From contig NZ_JAENIQ020000001.1 in the NCBI RefSeq assembly GCF_016595275.2, forward strand, positions 1-64,000: a stretch of 64,000 nt of DNA, read 5' to 3'. Made by a program: the position numbers and the translations under genes. A model generated the notes under the pieces. That model was not told where the DNA came from. It worked only from the letters and a program-made list of their open reading frames with translations, and made no database searches. This document shows positions 6,987 through 15,399 of the stretch, one piece after another. The first letter of the stretch is position 1. Each line of letters starts with the position of its first letter. This DNA comes from Corynebacterium pygosceleis (lineage in GTDB: Bacteria > Actinomycetota > Actinomycetes > Mycobacteriales > Mycobacteriaceae).

Positions 6987-9900
6987 TTATTCATGCTTCT
7001 TATACACCATGATAGGTGAGTCGACATCTTCATCTCTACAATTATACGAACTGACAATACCGTGCCTTTTCAAACAATTAAGAAGAACTTTGTTTGCTCG
7101 AGTATTTGCAACGTGCGGACGGTCTATTCCTTTGTTTGTCAGCTTCGAGTACGCTCCGCCCATCGCCTCTAGAATTGGGGTAAGTTCGTCGAACTTAAGA
7201 TACTTGAGATGTGGCTCAAGGAGAGACACCATGTACTCTGTTATGACTTTTTCCTTTGCCATATCTAGCAGGACACCGGGAGGAATAATCCACTCATACC
7301 GCACAGCTAGTCGTGCCAATTCATTTAGCTCTTCTTGCCTAACATGCTTGAGGTAGTCTACAGACCCCTCCACGATTGCACGCTTGATTGATTCGTTAAT
7401 TTCATCGTCGGCCAAGATTACCATCAGATCCGGTTCCACTAGCTTCGGTGTCATGTATCTTACGAAGTTTTTTGACTCAAGAATGAATGCTCTTCGTGTT
7501 GGCCAATCAGTTGTCACAAGGGGATCATACGACTCTGCGGTATCTTCGATGATATTGTGCTTTAGCAGTAACGTAAACAGATTCCCCTTCTCGGCAGCAA
7601 TCTCTTGAATATCGAGATGATAAACCAGTTCCAAGCTCGCAACAAGGTTCGCTCGCGTCGTCGCGTCCGGCAGAACCTCCTGCGATGCAAGAATCTTAGT
7701 CGCCAACGTGGATTTCTTGTCTTCTTCAACCGATTCAACCTCAGTGATTGCGCCTGTTTGAGACAGTAACAACGCAAGGTTCTCATCGACTCCAAAGGTA
7801 TCAACGTATAGCCTCACGTTGTCGAATGTTGCGGGGAACCGCTGATGTAATGCCAACGCCGACCATGCGTGTTCAGAGATGTCACTAAGATTCGATACAT
7901 GGCACGCTGGCGCGGCATGCTCAATTATACCGGCTAAGATATTCATATCCTGCTCAACTAGTCTAGGATCCCCTTGCTCGAGCAGATCTTCAAGTACGGA
8001 TACGAATTGCTCACACGTATTGACCGTTACAGATATTCCCTCGACCGTACGCAGATAAGTACCCATGTTCTTAAGGAGATAATCATAGACCGTCTCATTT
8101 GCCGCTCGAATAACGTCTAGCGCTACAGTCTCTTCATTTTTAATAGCGATGGCCAGGTTCTCATGCGTAATGTCATACAGACTGCGTGAGATAAACGACG
8201 AACGCGCATTTGGAGAGAGGGGTGCCACACGAGGTAGCTTGATATTCGCCTTAGCGAAGAGCTCTCCGACTCGGTCTGTCTGGTCTGGTGTTCCATCAGT
8301 TATGAGTACGGAGAACTCCGCGTAGTGCATTCTCAGATATTCGATGACCCGCTTATCCGTGCGTTGCGTCTTTAACGGGAGATTTGCCAGTGCGACATCC
8401 ATTAGCTCAAGTAACGAAGCTTTGTCTAGTTCTGCGATGTTCACAAGATAAATAAGCACTTGCGAAGAGAACTTCGTAAACTTCTGGATAAGTTGCAGAC
8501 GATGGGCGCCGGCGGTCAGGTATGCCTGCAGGAACTGCGTCTGTCTCTCCCCTAAGCTATCTAGCGAAAGAATCATGATATCGGCTGCGGCTTCGTCCGT
8601 CTCAAGGATGCGATCAAGAATCGCAATGTTGTAGATCGCCGGGTCCTTCAGCGCATTCCTGCCGCGTTCCCGTATTACAGCGTCGACATCCTCTGACCCA
8701 AGCTCAAAGTGCACATCCATCAGGTCACGTTCAATGTGGTGGATGATGAAGTTGGTCGCTGCTGGACTCACTCGGTCACCATGAAAGGTGGACGTGTAAA
8801 GCGTGAAATTGCGGTTAAGATATCCCGACCGAACTAGTCGATATGCGAGCCCAGATTTCAGCAGTTTCTCGGCTATCGAAGCAAGTGACTGTTCCTGCCC
8901 TTCATGAGCGAAATGAAAGTCAGGACGTCCCACTAGCTCACCGACGTCAGCACTACGTAGGAATTTGATGTCTTCGGTCTTCTTTTCTATATCTTTGTTT
9001 AGTTTGTCACGGATTGAAGCATCCCATTCTTCGGCATTAAGTGGATCGCCCAGTTCCGCTGCGAGATAGTCCCGAGTAAATGACATATCCTGATAAGAAT
9101 AATCACCACGCAATTCTACTTTGAGGGGTTCCTCAGAATAAACGAAACTTTTCCAAAACTGCGCGCTTTTGAGTTCATCAACGGATATACGGTCACCCTC
9201 AAATTGATACTTCTCACTTGATCTAGAGCAACCGATAGCAACCGCAACCCGTTTAACATGTGCCAAGAGACTTTCTCCGAGTCGACGGCTTCGAGTTGTT
9301 ACCCCATCGATTTCCGTAAGCTGATTCGCGAGTTTTCGACGTTCGCCCTCGACCCGCTTTATATTATCAGCTACCAATTTACGGCTAAGCTCGTATAGGG
9401 TGTCCAGGTTACTCTTACCGAGTCTAATCATCTCAAAGTCTGTGAGGTGCGTACTCTTATAGAGCATCATCGCGAACAGTTCCGTTTCGCTCAAATCGAG
9501 TTGCCCACCGTCGCCTGAGAAGATTCGATCGCGAAAAACAATAAACTCATTGCGGATATTCTTCAACAACCGCATATCAGGAAGATATTCCATAGCCAAA
9601 TCGAGCAACTCCGGCTCAACTTCATGTTCGATCTCCCCCAGCAACTGGGTTGCGAGGTTCCGAGCACTGCGATGTGTAATGAAAGGAACCACCGGAATAA
9701 CGAGATCGAAAAACTTAGTCCGGTTAGCACGCACTACCTCCGCTTGTACCGGATCCTCAATTGAAAGTTCACTTGTCTCGAAATGACGCCCTTCCGATTC
9801 CAGACCAATTCGGTCAAATATACTGTCCTTAATTGCGTAGATAAAGCGAATTGGCTTCTTAACCTGAGGCGAGGCGTTGAGCAAAGCATTGAGCGCACGC

Positions 9901-10670
9901 AAAGTCTCAAAAATATGTGAGTCATTGAAACGATCGATATCCTCGAAAATCACGACATCACAATTAGACACAGCAAAAAAATAGATAATCTCATCAAGAT
10001 ACTGGTCGAAGTAGGAAACAGAATTATCATCAAGTGTAACCGTCGCAGCACCCGCCGAGAACTGTTTAATACGAATCTTCCCGTAGAACAACCGTCGGAA
10101 TGTCAGTATGGCAATTGCCATAATTACCCAAATCACTAAGTGGAGACGATCTGCTGGAATATTCAGGGCTGTGAAGGTCCCTGCAATCTCGTCGGTCCAG
10201 CCCGTCAGCAGGAAAACGATGGTACCGACGAAACCCAATAAGACGGCAATAACCGCCTCTCTCCACCACTGAAAACCTCGGATTCGACGAAACCGCGATG
10301 CTGGAGTCTTACTGGGATTCTCCCTGTAAAGCAGTTGTTTGACAATCTCCTGCTGGATGCGATTGGTCGGGGTCATCGCCTGACTAGGTATAGGCACTGA
10401 TTCCTCGTTGTCTGCTAACTCAATCGGCGCAAGCGTCGACAGAGAGAGCTCAACAACACGACTACTAAGCAGCTTTCCGAGCTTCCGCAAGATGCTACTC
10501 TTACCTACACCATAGTTGCCAGACAGTGCGATGTTACGGATTTCATCATCTTCAAGTGCTGTTTTGAGTGCCGAGACGTAGCCACTGTGTTCAGCTTCAA
10601 TATACTCAGGAATAAGTGGGATGAGGCTCCACGGCGACTTCTTGATCGAATCCATTGAGGTGTGTCTCAT
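6987..10670 (-). CDS. YobI/KAP-like P-loop NTPase with two membrane segments
   Basis: This 1227-aa protein resembles the YobI-type P-loop NTPases, relatives of the KAP ATPases. Walker A GNYGVGKSS is at residues 51-59 and Walker B DVVIFEDIDRF at 238-248. Between them are two membrane segments (about 139-157 and 177-195), the usual KAP arrangement with the ATPase in the cytoplasm. The remaining 900 residues are mostly helical with no domain I can name. The ATG at 10670 follows GGGAGGAA; a GTG at 10688 would place that site inside the gene. Codon use is markedly AT-rich compared with all neighbours, so the gene is foreign. Standing alone in an island beside ssrA, it may be a defence gene, but this is inference. 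Confidence 0.85.
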   Translation of the reverse strand: MRHTSMDSIKKSPWSLIPLIPEYIEAEHSGYVSALKTALEDDEIRNIALSGNYGVGKSSILRKLGKLLSSRVVELSLSTLAPIELADNEESVPIPSQAMTPTNRIQQEIVKQLLYRENPSKTPASRFRRIRGFQWWREAVIAVLLGFVGTIVFLLTGWTDEIAGTFTALNIPADRLHLVIWVIMAIAILTFRRLFYGKIRIKQFSAGAATVTLDDNSVSYFDQYLDEIIYFFAVSNCDVVIFEDIDRFNDSHIFETLRALNALLNASPQVKKPIRFIYAIKDSIFDRIGLESEGRHFETSELSIEDPVQAEVVRANRTKFFDLVIPVVPFITHRSARNLATQLLGEIEHEVEPELLDLAMEYLPDMRLLKNIRNEFIVFRDRIFSGDGGQLDLSETELFAMMLYKSTHLTDFEMIRLGKSNLDTLYELSRKLVADNIKRVEGERRKLANQLTEIDGVTTRSRRLGESLLAHVKRVAVAIGCSRSSEKYQFEGDRISVDELKSAQFWKSFVYSEEPLKVELRGDYSYQDMSFTRDYLAAELGDPLNAEEWDASIRDKLNKDIEKKTEDIKFLRSADVGELVGRPDFHFAHEGQEQSLASIAEKLLKSGLAYRLVRSGYLNRNFTLYTSTFHGDRVSPAATNFIIHHIERDLMDVHFELGSEDVDAVIRERGRNALKDPAIYNIAILDRILETDEAAADIMILSLDSLGERQTQFLQAYLTAGAHRLQLIQKFTKFSSQVLIYLVNIAELDKASLLELMDVALANLPLKTQRTDKRVIEYLRMHYAEFSVLITDGTPDQTDRVGELFAKANIKLPRVAPLSPNARSSFISRSLYDITHENLAIAIKNEETVALDVIRAANETVYDYLLKNMGTYLRTVEGISVTVNTCEQFVSVLEDLLEQGDPRLVEQDMNILAGIIEHAAPACHVSNLSDISEHAWSALALHQRFPATFDNVRLYVDTFGVDENLALLLSQTGAITEVESVEEDKKSTLATKILASQEVLPDATTRANLVASLELVYHLDIQEIAAEKGNLFTLLLKHNIIEDTAESYDPLVTTDWPTRRAFILESKNFVRYMTPKLVEPDLMVILADDEINESIKRAIVEGSVDYLKHVRQEELNELARLAVRYEWIIPPGVLLDMAKEKVITEYMVSLLEPHLKYLKFDELTPILEAMGGAYSKLTNKGIDRPHVANTRANKVLLNCLKRHGIVSSYNCRDEDVDSPIMVYKKHE

Positions 10671-10688
10671 CGCTACGATTCCTCCCAC

Positions 10689-11176
10689 TTGGTGAAGAAT
10701 TCAAACATCCTTGCCTACTTCAACTCACACGGAAAATACTGCACCGAGTGAATCCCACTGCAATATAGGACATACATTGAGCTTGTCTACACTGAATCTT
10801 TCTTTGCCACTGACTAACACAAATATCCTAAGAAGCCACACTAGCTAAGCTGAACCTAATATCATATTATGAGCCTATTTTCTGGCGAACGATACGTTTG
10901 CGAATAGCTTTCCATTGTACTCACTTCAGCCTAGGGACTGGTACCACTATGCGGCACATAAGTCACCGCGATAATTGCGATCTGCATGATAATCAAAATC
11001 CACGCACCACTAGACGAAGGCTAGTAGCATTAAACTACTTAGAAATACCGCTCCTGAATGCAGGAAATACCAGCCAGGCAATGTGGGGACAGAGTCATGC
11101 GCACGCGTCAAGTCAAAAATACAACAACTAGCAGGATTATGGAAGCGAAATTACTCTACAGAATCTGACTAGACAG
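10689..11176. other. AT-rich non-coding stretch upstream of the YobI-like gene
   Basis: About 490 bp of AT-rich DNA separates the YobI-like gene from the ssrA terminator. It must contain that gene's promoter, but no -35/-10 pair stands out. A 77-codon frame at 10898-11131 (+) has no recognisable features, and I do not call it a gene. No integrase or att-like repeat was found. Confidence 0.5.
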
Positions 11177-11223
11177 AAAAAAGGGGAAGTGCGAACTCTG
11201 CCAAAAGAGTTCTACACTTCCCC
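11177..11223 (-). terminator. Terminator of ssrA
   Basis: A long hairpin with arms GGGGAAGTG... and ...CACTTCCCC, extended by an inner AGAACTCT/AGAGTTC pairing, is followed in the minus direction by six T (11177-11182). It begins 5 nt after the mature tmRNA 3' end. Confidence 0.95.
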
Positions 11224-11227
11224 AAAG

Positions 11228-11602
11228 TGGAGCTGCCGGGAATTGAACCCGGGTCCTCCGCAATCGCGCCAGGGCTTCTCCGTGCGCAGTTCGCGCCTGA
11301 TCTCTGCTCGGCCCTCCGGCTCGGACGAACACGTTCCGGATGATGGGCCCAGTCAGCGGTGGGAGTCCCGTACGGCCCCGCTGACGCGGCCGGACGGCAA
11401 GTCCCTTGATCGATGCCGGCTACCAGGTCAGGGACGAACCTGGGCCGACAGACACGCGGTCGCTGGTATTAGGCAGCGAGGGCGTAGTCGCGCTGAGTGT
11501 TCTCGGCGCTTATGAGGTTGCTACGACGCTTACGGTGGTCTCTAGCCTGCACCGGCACGCTTCCCCTGGCTTGATGCACGAAGTCGAAACCATATCAGCC
11601 CC
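11228..11602 (-). ncRNA. ssrA: tmRNA (transfer-messenger RNA)
   Basis: The 5' end GGGGCTGATATGGTTTCGAC (starting at 11602) pairs with the 3' end CAGCTCC (11229-11235), next to the T-loop GGGTTCAATTCCC, to form the tRNA-like acceptor stem. The internal reading frame (11469-11507) encodes the tag AENTQRDYALAA followed by TAA, close to other corynebacterial tags. tmRNA with SmpB rescues stalled ribosomes and tags the product for proteolysis; smpB lies about 1.3 kb upstream on the same strand. The DNA after the discriminator base reads CTT, so CCA is not encoded and must be added after transcription. The 5' boundary is set by acceptor pairing, the 3' boundary by the discriminator. Confidence 0.96.
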
Positions 11603-11655
11603 TTGCATCCTGCGTTCCTCCCGGTTTCCCTCAGGTCAATCGGTGGGTTCCGCAG

Positions 11656-11686
11656 TCCTGTGGTGGGTCGTACGTTGACCACAGGA
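11656..11686. repeat. Inverted repeat upstream of ssrA
   Basis: A perfect 9-bp inverted repeat (TCCTGTGGT/ACCACAGGA, 13-nt loop) lies between the 191-aa membrane protein gene and ssrA. With no T run it could be a weak terminator of the upstream gene or a regulator site for ssrA. Confidence 0.4.
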
Positions 11687-11727
11687 TCACTTACTTTACG
11701 CTGTGGGGCACTGGCCCGCAAGCGGTT

Positions 11728-12303
11728 TCACCGCGCGTCGGGATCATCCGGTTCCGGTGGCGATCCGGGTGCCTCCCCGGCCCCGCCGCGCCCGGACAAC
11801 TCCCCCGGTTGCTTCTTCGCGGGACCGCTCCCGACCTGTTCCCGCTCCCAACGTCTCCGGGTCTCCCGGGATTTGCGGCTGTTGCGCAGTGAGATCAGTC
11901 CGATGACGATCCCGATGACGATGGGCGACCATACTTTGGGGTGTTCGAGCAGCCATTCCAGCCATCCCGGTATCTCGTAGTCGGGCCACGGGATGGACGG
12001 CAGTGTGACGTCGGGCCAGGGGATGGAGGGCAGTCTGATGTCCGGCCACGGGATGGACGGGAGTGTGATGTCGGGCCAGGGGATGTCGACGTCGGGCAGA
12101 CGTTCGAAGATCCAGTCGAGGATCGCCCCGATGATGCGGCCGATGAGTGGGACCAGTACCAGGGCGGCGATGGCCCAGCCCGCTTTACCGAGGCCCGCCG
12201 CCAACGGGTAGAGCAGCCTTTTCCAGGCGGTCTCCTCCATCTGCCGGTAGCGGTCCTCGGCGGGTGGTCCGGGGGGGTGGGGTGAATTCGATGATCTCGT
12301 CAT
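11728..12303 (-). CDS. Membrane protein with IPWPD tandem repeats, unknown function
   Basis: I do not recognise this 191-aa protein. It has a membrane segment (about 41-60), then about four copies of a 10-residue unit of the form IPWPDxxLPS (about 73-112), a second hydrophobic segment (about 122-140), and a basic then Gly/Pro-rich tail. The repeat is mirrored in DNA as a ~30-bp imperfect tandem (about 11985-12095). Extended Pro/Trp repeats between two membrane segments suggest a rigid loop or an interfacial structure. The ATG at 12303 has AGGA too close to it; the internal ATG at 12240 is an alternative. Either start lies inside the end of the upstream gene, so the two are likely translated together. 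Confidence 0.6.
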   Translation of the reverse strand: MTRSSNSPHPPGPPAEDRYRQMEETAWKRLLYPLAAGLGKAGWAIAALVLVPLIGRIIGAILDWIFERLPDVDIPWPDITLPSIPWPDIRLPSIPWPDVTLPSIPWPDYEIPGWLEWLLEHPKVWSPIVIGIVIGLISLRNSRKSRETRRRWEREQVGSGPAKKQPGELSGRGGAGEAPGSPPEPDDPDAR

Positions 12304-12808
12304 TCCTACGGAACAGGACGGAGCGGATCTCGTGGAGTGCGTTTCTGTCGATTTTCAGGCAGGGAACGCTCTTGTTCTTCACCGCCCGGCTGTAGGTCCC
12401 GGAGGAGATCCGTTCGTCGATCCGTACCGTGATCGTCTGGGCCACGGGGAGGCGGCCCCGGATGGCGCCGCCGACGGTGATGAGGACGCCGGTGGTCACG
12501 GCATCCCGTGCCCGCGCGTTCACCGCGTCGATTTTGTCGCCGCGGCTTTTCACCAGTGGTGTTCTTCCCGCGGTTTCGGCGGCGCCTTTGAGGAAGGAGG
12601 ACATAATCGTGGCGCCGAAGGTGGCGCTCTCCGCCCACTCCGCTTCCTTTTTCGCGTGTTTGTCGACGCTGCCCCCGGATTCCTCGACGGCCTCGATGTC
12701 CTCTTTGTTCATCGGCCAGCCGGGGTCCAGTTCACGCAGCTCACCGGGGCTGCCGAGGGTGAGTTCGATTCGGCCGATCTCGGGGTGGTCGAGGTTCCAG
12801 TGTTCCAC
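12185..12808 (-). CDS. Unknown 207-aa protein
   Basis: I do not recognise the product. It begins MEHWNLDHPEIGRIELTLG, has a moderately hydrophobic centre (GVLITVGGAIRG) and a Pro/Arg-rich tail encoded where the gene overlaps its downstream partner. The GTG at 12808 was chosen because GAGGAG (12819-12824) precedes it by 10 nt and a TATAAT box at 12853-12858 places the transcript start near 12846. The longer frame starting with TTG at 12853 would begin before the transcript does. It heads a two-gene unit with the IPWPD-repeat protein. Confidence 0.6.
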   Translation of the reverse strand: MEHWNLDHPEIGRIELTLGSPGELRELDPGWPMNKEDIEAVEESGGSVDKHAKKEAEWAESATFGATIMSSFLKGAAETAGRTPLVKSRGDKIDAVNARARDAVTTGVLITVGGAIRGRLPVAQTITVRIDERISSGTYSRAVKNKSVPCLKIDRNALHEIRSVLFRRNDEIIEFTPPPRTTRRGPLPADGGDRLEKAALPVGGGPR

Positions 12809-12852
12809 TGTCGGCGGACTCCTCACGGGGTTGCGAAAGCGTCGTTCCGACA

Positions 12853-12858
12853 ATTATA
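12853..12858 (-). promoter_or_regulatory. Consensus -10 box TATAAT for the 207-aa gene
   Basis: TATAAT reads leftward and sets a transcript start near 12846, about 37 nt before the GTG start with its GAGGAG ribosome site. It decides against the longer frame. Confidence 0.6.
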
Positions 12859-12899
12859 GGTAGTCCGAAACGAGGGTGATGTCCGCCCCGGGACGGTCT

Positions 12900-13391
12900 C
12901 TAACCCTTGATGCCCTTGATGCGGCGGCCGAGCTCCCGGGTGATCTCCCGTTCCTCGGTGCGACGCTTGATGTCCTGGCGCTTGTCGTAGTCCTGCTTGC
13001 CCTCGGCGAGTCCGAGTTCGACCTTGAGGCGTCCGCCGACGAAGTACAGCTTGAGGGGCACCAGTGTGCGGCGGCCGTCGCGGACCTTGCCCATGAGGGA
13101 GTCGATCTCGCTGCGGTGCAGCAGGAGCTTGCGGGTACGGCGCGGGGTGTGGTTCGTCCAGGAGCCGTGGGAGTAGACGGGGATGTTGAGGTTGTGCAGC
13201 CACACCTCCCCGTTGTCGATCATGGCGAAGGAGTCGACGAGGTTGGCCTTGCCCTCACGCAGCGCCTTGATCTCGGTTCCGACGAGCACGATGCCGCACT
13301 CGTGGGTGTCGAGGATCTTGTAGTCGTGGCGCGCTTTCCGGTTGGTGGCGATCACCGGGTTCTCGTTCGCCTTTTTCTTCTTCTTAGCCAT
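12900..13391 (-). CDS. smpB: SsrA-binding protein SmpB
   Basis: SmpB binds tmRNA and brings it to stalled ribosomes. The 163-aa product shows the family stretches ARHDYKILDTHECGIVLVGTEIKALREGKANL, NIPVYSHGSWTNHTPRRTRKLLLHRSEI and the basic C-terminal tail ending RRIKGIKG, which enters the ribosomal mRNA channel. The lysine-rich N terminus (AKKKKKAN) is usual. The ATG at 13391 is the only start giving this N terminus. It is the third gene of ftsE-ftsX-smpB, about 90 bp after ftsX with a hairpin between, and lies near ssrA, its RNA partner. Confidence 0.97.
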   Translation of the reverse strand: MAKKKKKANENPVIATNRKARHDYKILDTHECGIVLVGTEIKALREGKANLVDSFAMIDNGEVWLHNLNIPVYSHGSWTNHTPRRTRKLLLHRSEIDSLMGKVRDGRRTLVPLKLYFVGGRLKVELGLAEGKQDYDKRQDIKRRTEEREITRELGRRIKGIKG

Positions 13392-13423
13392 AACCCGTCC
13401 GATGTTACCGCACCCGTCACATG

Positions 13424-13470
13424 ACGACGCCCGCCTCACTCACCGCTGTCGCGGGAGGGGCGGGCGTCGT
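13424..13470 (-). terminator. Hairpin between ftsX and smpB
   Basis: A 12-bp GC hairpin (ACGACGCCCGCC with its complement) lies just after the ftsX stop. It has no T run, so it may attenuate read-through into smpB or act as an RNA processing barrier. Confidence 0.4.
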
Positions 13471-13482
13471 GGGGCGCGGGCG

Positions 13483-14385
13483 CTACTTGCGCACGTACAG
13501 GCGGAGGGTGACCTGCGCGGTGATCGCCGCGAACACCACCCCGACGAGAGCGACGACGGGCGCGATGACCCAGATGTCGCCGGTGGTGACGGGGGCGATG
13601 AGCTGGGAGTCGTAGAGTCCCTTCAGCGCCTTGTCGACGACGAAGTTCTTGCCCGCCAGGAGTCCCAGCACGGCGAGGACGGAACCGAGGAGCGTGGCGA
13701 TGACCGCCTCGAGCACGAAGGGGGCCTGGGTGAACCAGCGGGAGGCGCCGACCATGCGCATGATGGAGATCTCCTCGCGGCGGCTGAAGGCGGCGATCTG
13801 GACCATGTTGGCGATGAGGAAGATCGCGGCGAGCGCCTGGATCGCTGCGACGAGGAAGGTGGCGTTGCGGACGGCGTCGAGATTGTCGGTCGCGGAACGC
13901 AGATCGTCGATCTGGTCGATGACGGTGTCCACCTGCGGCAGGTCGCGGACCGGGTCGAGCGGGGACGTGTCGAGAGGATCCTCCAACCGGACGTGGACCG
14001 CCGCGGGGAGGGCGTCCGGGGACGTCGCCTCGACGAGGACGGGGTCGGTGTCGCCGAACACCTCGACGAAGTGCTCGTAGGACTGCTCACGGCTCCGGAA
14101 GGTGACGGATTCGACGCCGTCGGCACCGTCGAGGGCGGTGAGGACCTCACGGCACGGTTCCGTCGAGCAGTCGGAGTCGTTGGCGGAGATGTCCTCGTCG
14201 AGCTGGATCATGACCTCGACACGGTCGAGGTAGATGTCCTTGGTCCGCTCGGTCATTCCGGTGACCAGGAATCCGGTGGCGAGCAGTGCCAGGGAGATGG
14301 CCGTGGTGATGACCAGGGCGATGGTCATGGTGAGGTTCCGTCCCAGCCCCTGGAACGCCTCGCGGGCGACGAATCGGTATCGCAT
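13483..14385 (-). CDS. ftsX: Cell division protein FtsX
   Basis: FtsX is the membrane part of the FtsEX complex, which activates peptidoglycan hydrolases at division. The 300-aa protein has the expected plan: an N-terminal membrane segment (about 20-43), a large extracellular domain (about 45-170) with a nearby cysteine pair (CSTEPC) likely to form a disulfide, then three more membrane segments. The cytoplasmic loop EEISIMRMVGASRWF is the standard FtsX coupling motif. The N terminus MRYRFVAREAFQGLGRNLTMTIA is typical for actinobacterial FtsX. It lies 40 bp downstream of ftsE. Confidence 0.97.
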   Translation of the reverse strand: MRYRFVAREAFQGLGRNLTMTIALVITTAISLALLATGFLVTGMTERTKDIYLDRVEVMIQLDEDISANDSDCSTEPCREVLTALDGADGVESVTFRSREQSYEHFVEVFGDTDPVLVEATSPDALPAAVHVRLEDPLDTSPLDPVRDLPQVDTVIDQIDDLRSATDNLDAVRNATFLVAAIQALAAIFLIANMVQIAAFSRREEISIMRMVGASRWFTQAPFVLEAVIATLLGSVLAVLGLLAGKNFVVDKALKGLYDSQLIAPVTTGDIWVIAPVVALVGVVFAAITAQVTLRLYVRK

Positions 14386-14424
14386 GCTGTTTTCTGATTC
14401 TCCTAGAGAGGTGACCGGGATGGG

Positions 14425-15114
14425 TTAGTGTCCGACGCCGTAGACGCCGTGGGCGTCGTCGCGGACGAGTCTGCCGAGGTGGAGCTCGATGACGCGGCGG
14501 CGCATCTGGTCGACGGCCTGGGCGTTGTGGGTGGACATGACGACGGTGGTGCCGGTGCGGTTGATCCGGTTGAGCAGCAGCATGATGTCGTTCGACGTCT
14601 CGGGGTCCAGGTTTCCGGTCGGCTCATCGGCGAGAAGAACGAGGGGCCTGTTGACGAAGGCCCGGGCGATGGCGACGCGCTGCTGCTCACCGCCGGAGAG
14701 CTCGGCGGGGAACCGGTTGCCCTTGGCTTCCAGCCCGACGAGTTCGAGGGTCTCGGGCACGAGCTTCTCGATGACGCTGCGCTTCTTGCCGATCACCTCG
14801 AGCGCGAACGCGACGTTGTCGTAGACGTTCTTCTTGGACAGCAGTCGGAAGTCCTGGAAGACGTACCCGACCCGCTGGCGCAGTTTGTTGACCTGTGCCC
14901 CACGGAGCTTGTTCACGTGGAAGTCACCGACACGGACATCACCCGAGGTGACGTTCTCCTCGCGGAGCATCAGCTGCAGGAACGTCGACTTGCCGGAGCC
15001 GGAGGGTCCGATGAGGAAGACGAACTCCCCTTTGTCGATCTGCACGGAAATGTTGTCCAGCGCGGGGCGGGTCGAGGTCTTGTACGTCTTTGTTACCTGG
15101 TCGAAGGTGATCAC
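14425..15114 (-). CDS. ftsE: Cell division ATP-binding protein FtsE
   Basis: FtsE is the ABC ATPase partner of FtsX. Visible motifs: Walker [11 protein letters not shown]-loop (YVFQDFRLL), signature [16 protein letters not shown], Walker [14 protein letters not shown] and the H-loop MSTHN. The GTG at 15114 gives the 229-aa length and [12 protein letters not shown] start seen in mycobacterial FtsE, and AAGG lies 8 nt before it; a GTG at 15123 is a weaker alternative. In related genomes prfB sits directly upstream; here the AbgT-type gene intervenes. Confidence 0.97.
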   Translation of the reverse strand: MITFDQVTKTYKTSTRPALDNISVQIDKGEFVFLIGPSGSGKSTFLQLMLREENVTSGDVRVGDFHVNKLRGAQVNKLRQRVGYVFQDFRLLSKKNVYDNVAFALEVIGKKRSVIEKLVPETLELVGLEAKGNRFPAELSGGEQQRVAIARAFVNRPLVLLADEPTGNLDPETSNDIMLLLNRINRTGTTVVMSTHNAQAVDQMRRRVIELHLGRLVRDDAHGVYGVGH

Positions 15115-15399
15115 ACCCGTCACCTTAGTTCATTGACGCCACTGGCGAAACTCTGGCCACTACCTTATCCGCGACTGTGCCATTGCTGTGACCTGCGCAT
15201 TCCCGCCACCACACAAAACAGGTCCGGGCCCCGCCGACCGTCGACCCGATCTCCGATCCCCTCCCACCGCAGGGGAAACGCGGGGGGAACGACAGCAGCT
15301 ACCGTCGTCACGGAGGTCACGCCTCGGTAAGGTACCCCGCACCAACCCACACACCGTACCCCCGTGGTCACGAACCGACACCAGGAGTCGCGAGAAGAC

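Noticed and set aside
10898-11131. 77-codon frame upstream of the YobI-like gene
   Set aside because: No ribosome site, no recognisable features, AT-rich DNA in which such a frame arises by chance.
5798-11230. Integrase or attachment-site direct repeat linked to ssrA
   Set aside because: No recombinase-like frame, and no copy of the tmRNA 3' end was seen at the left edge; the ssrA terminator is intact.
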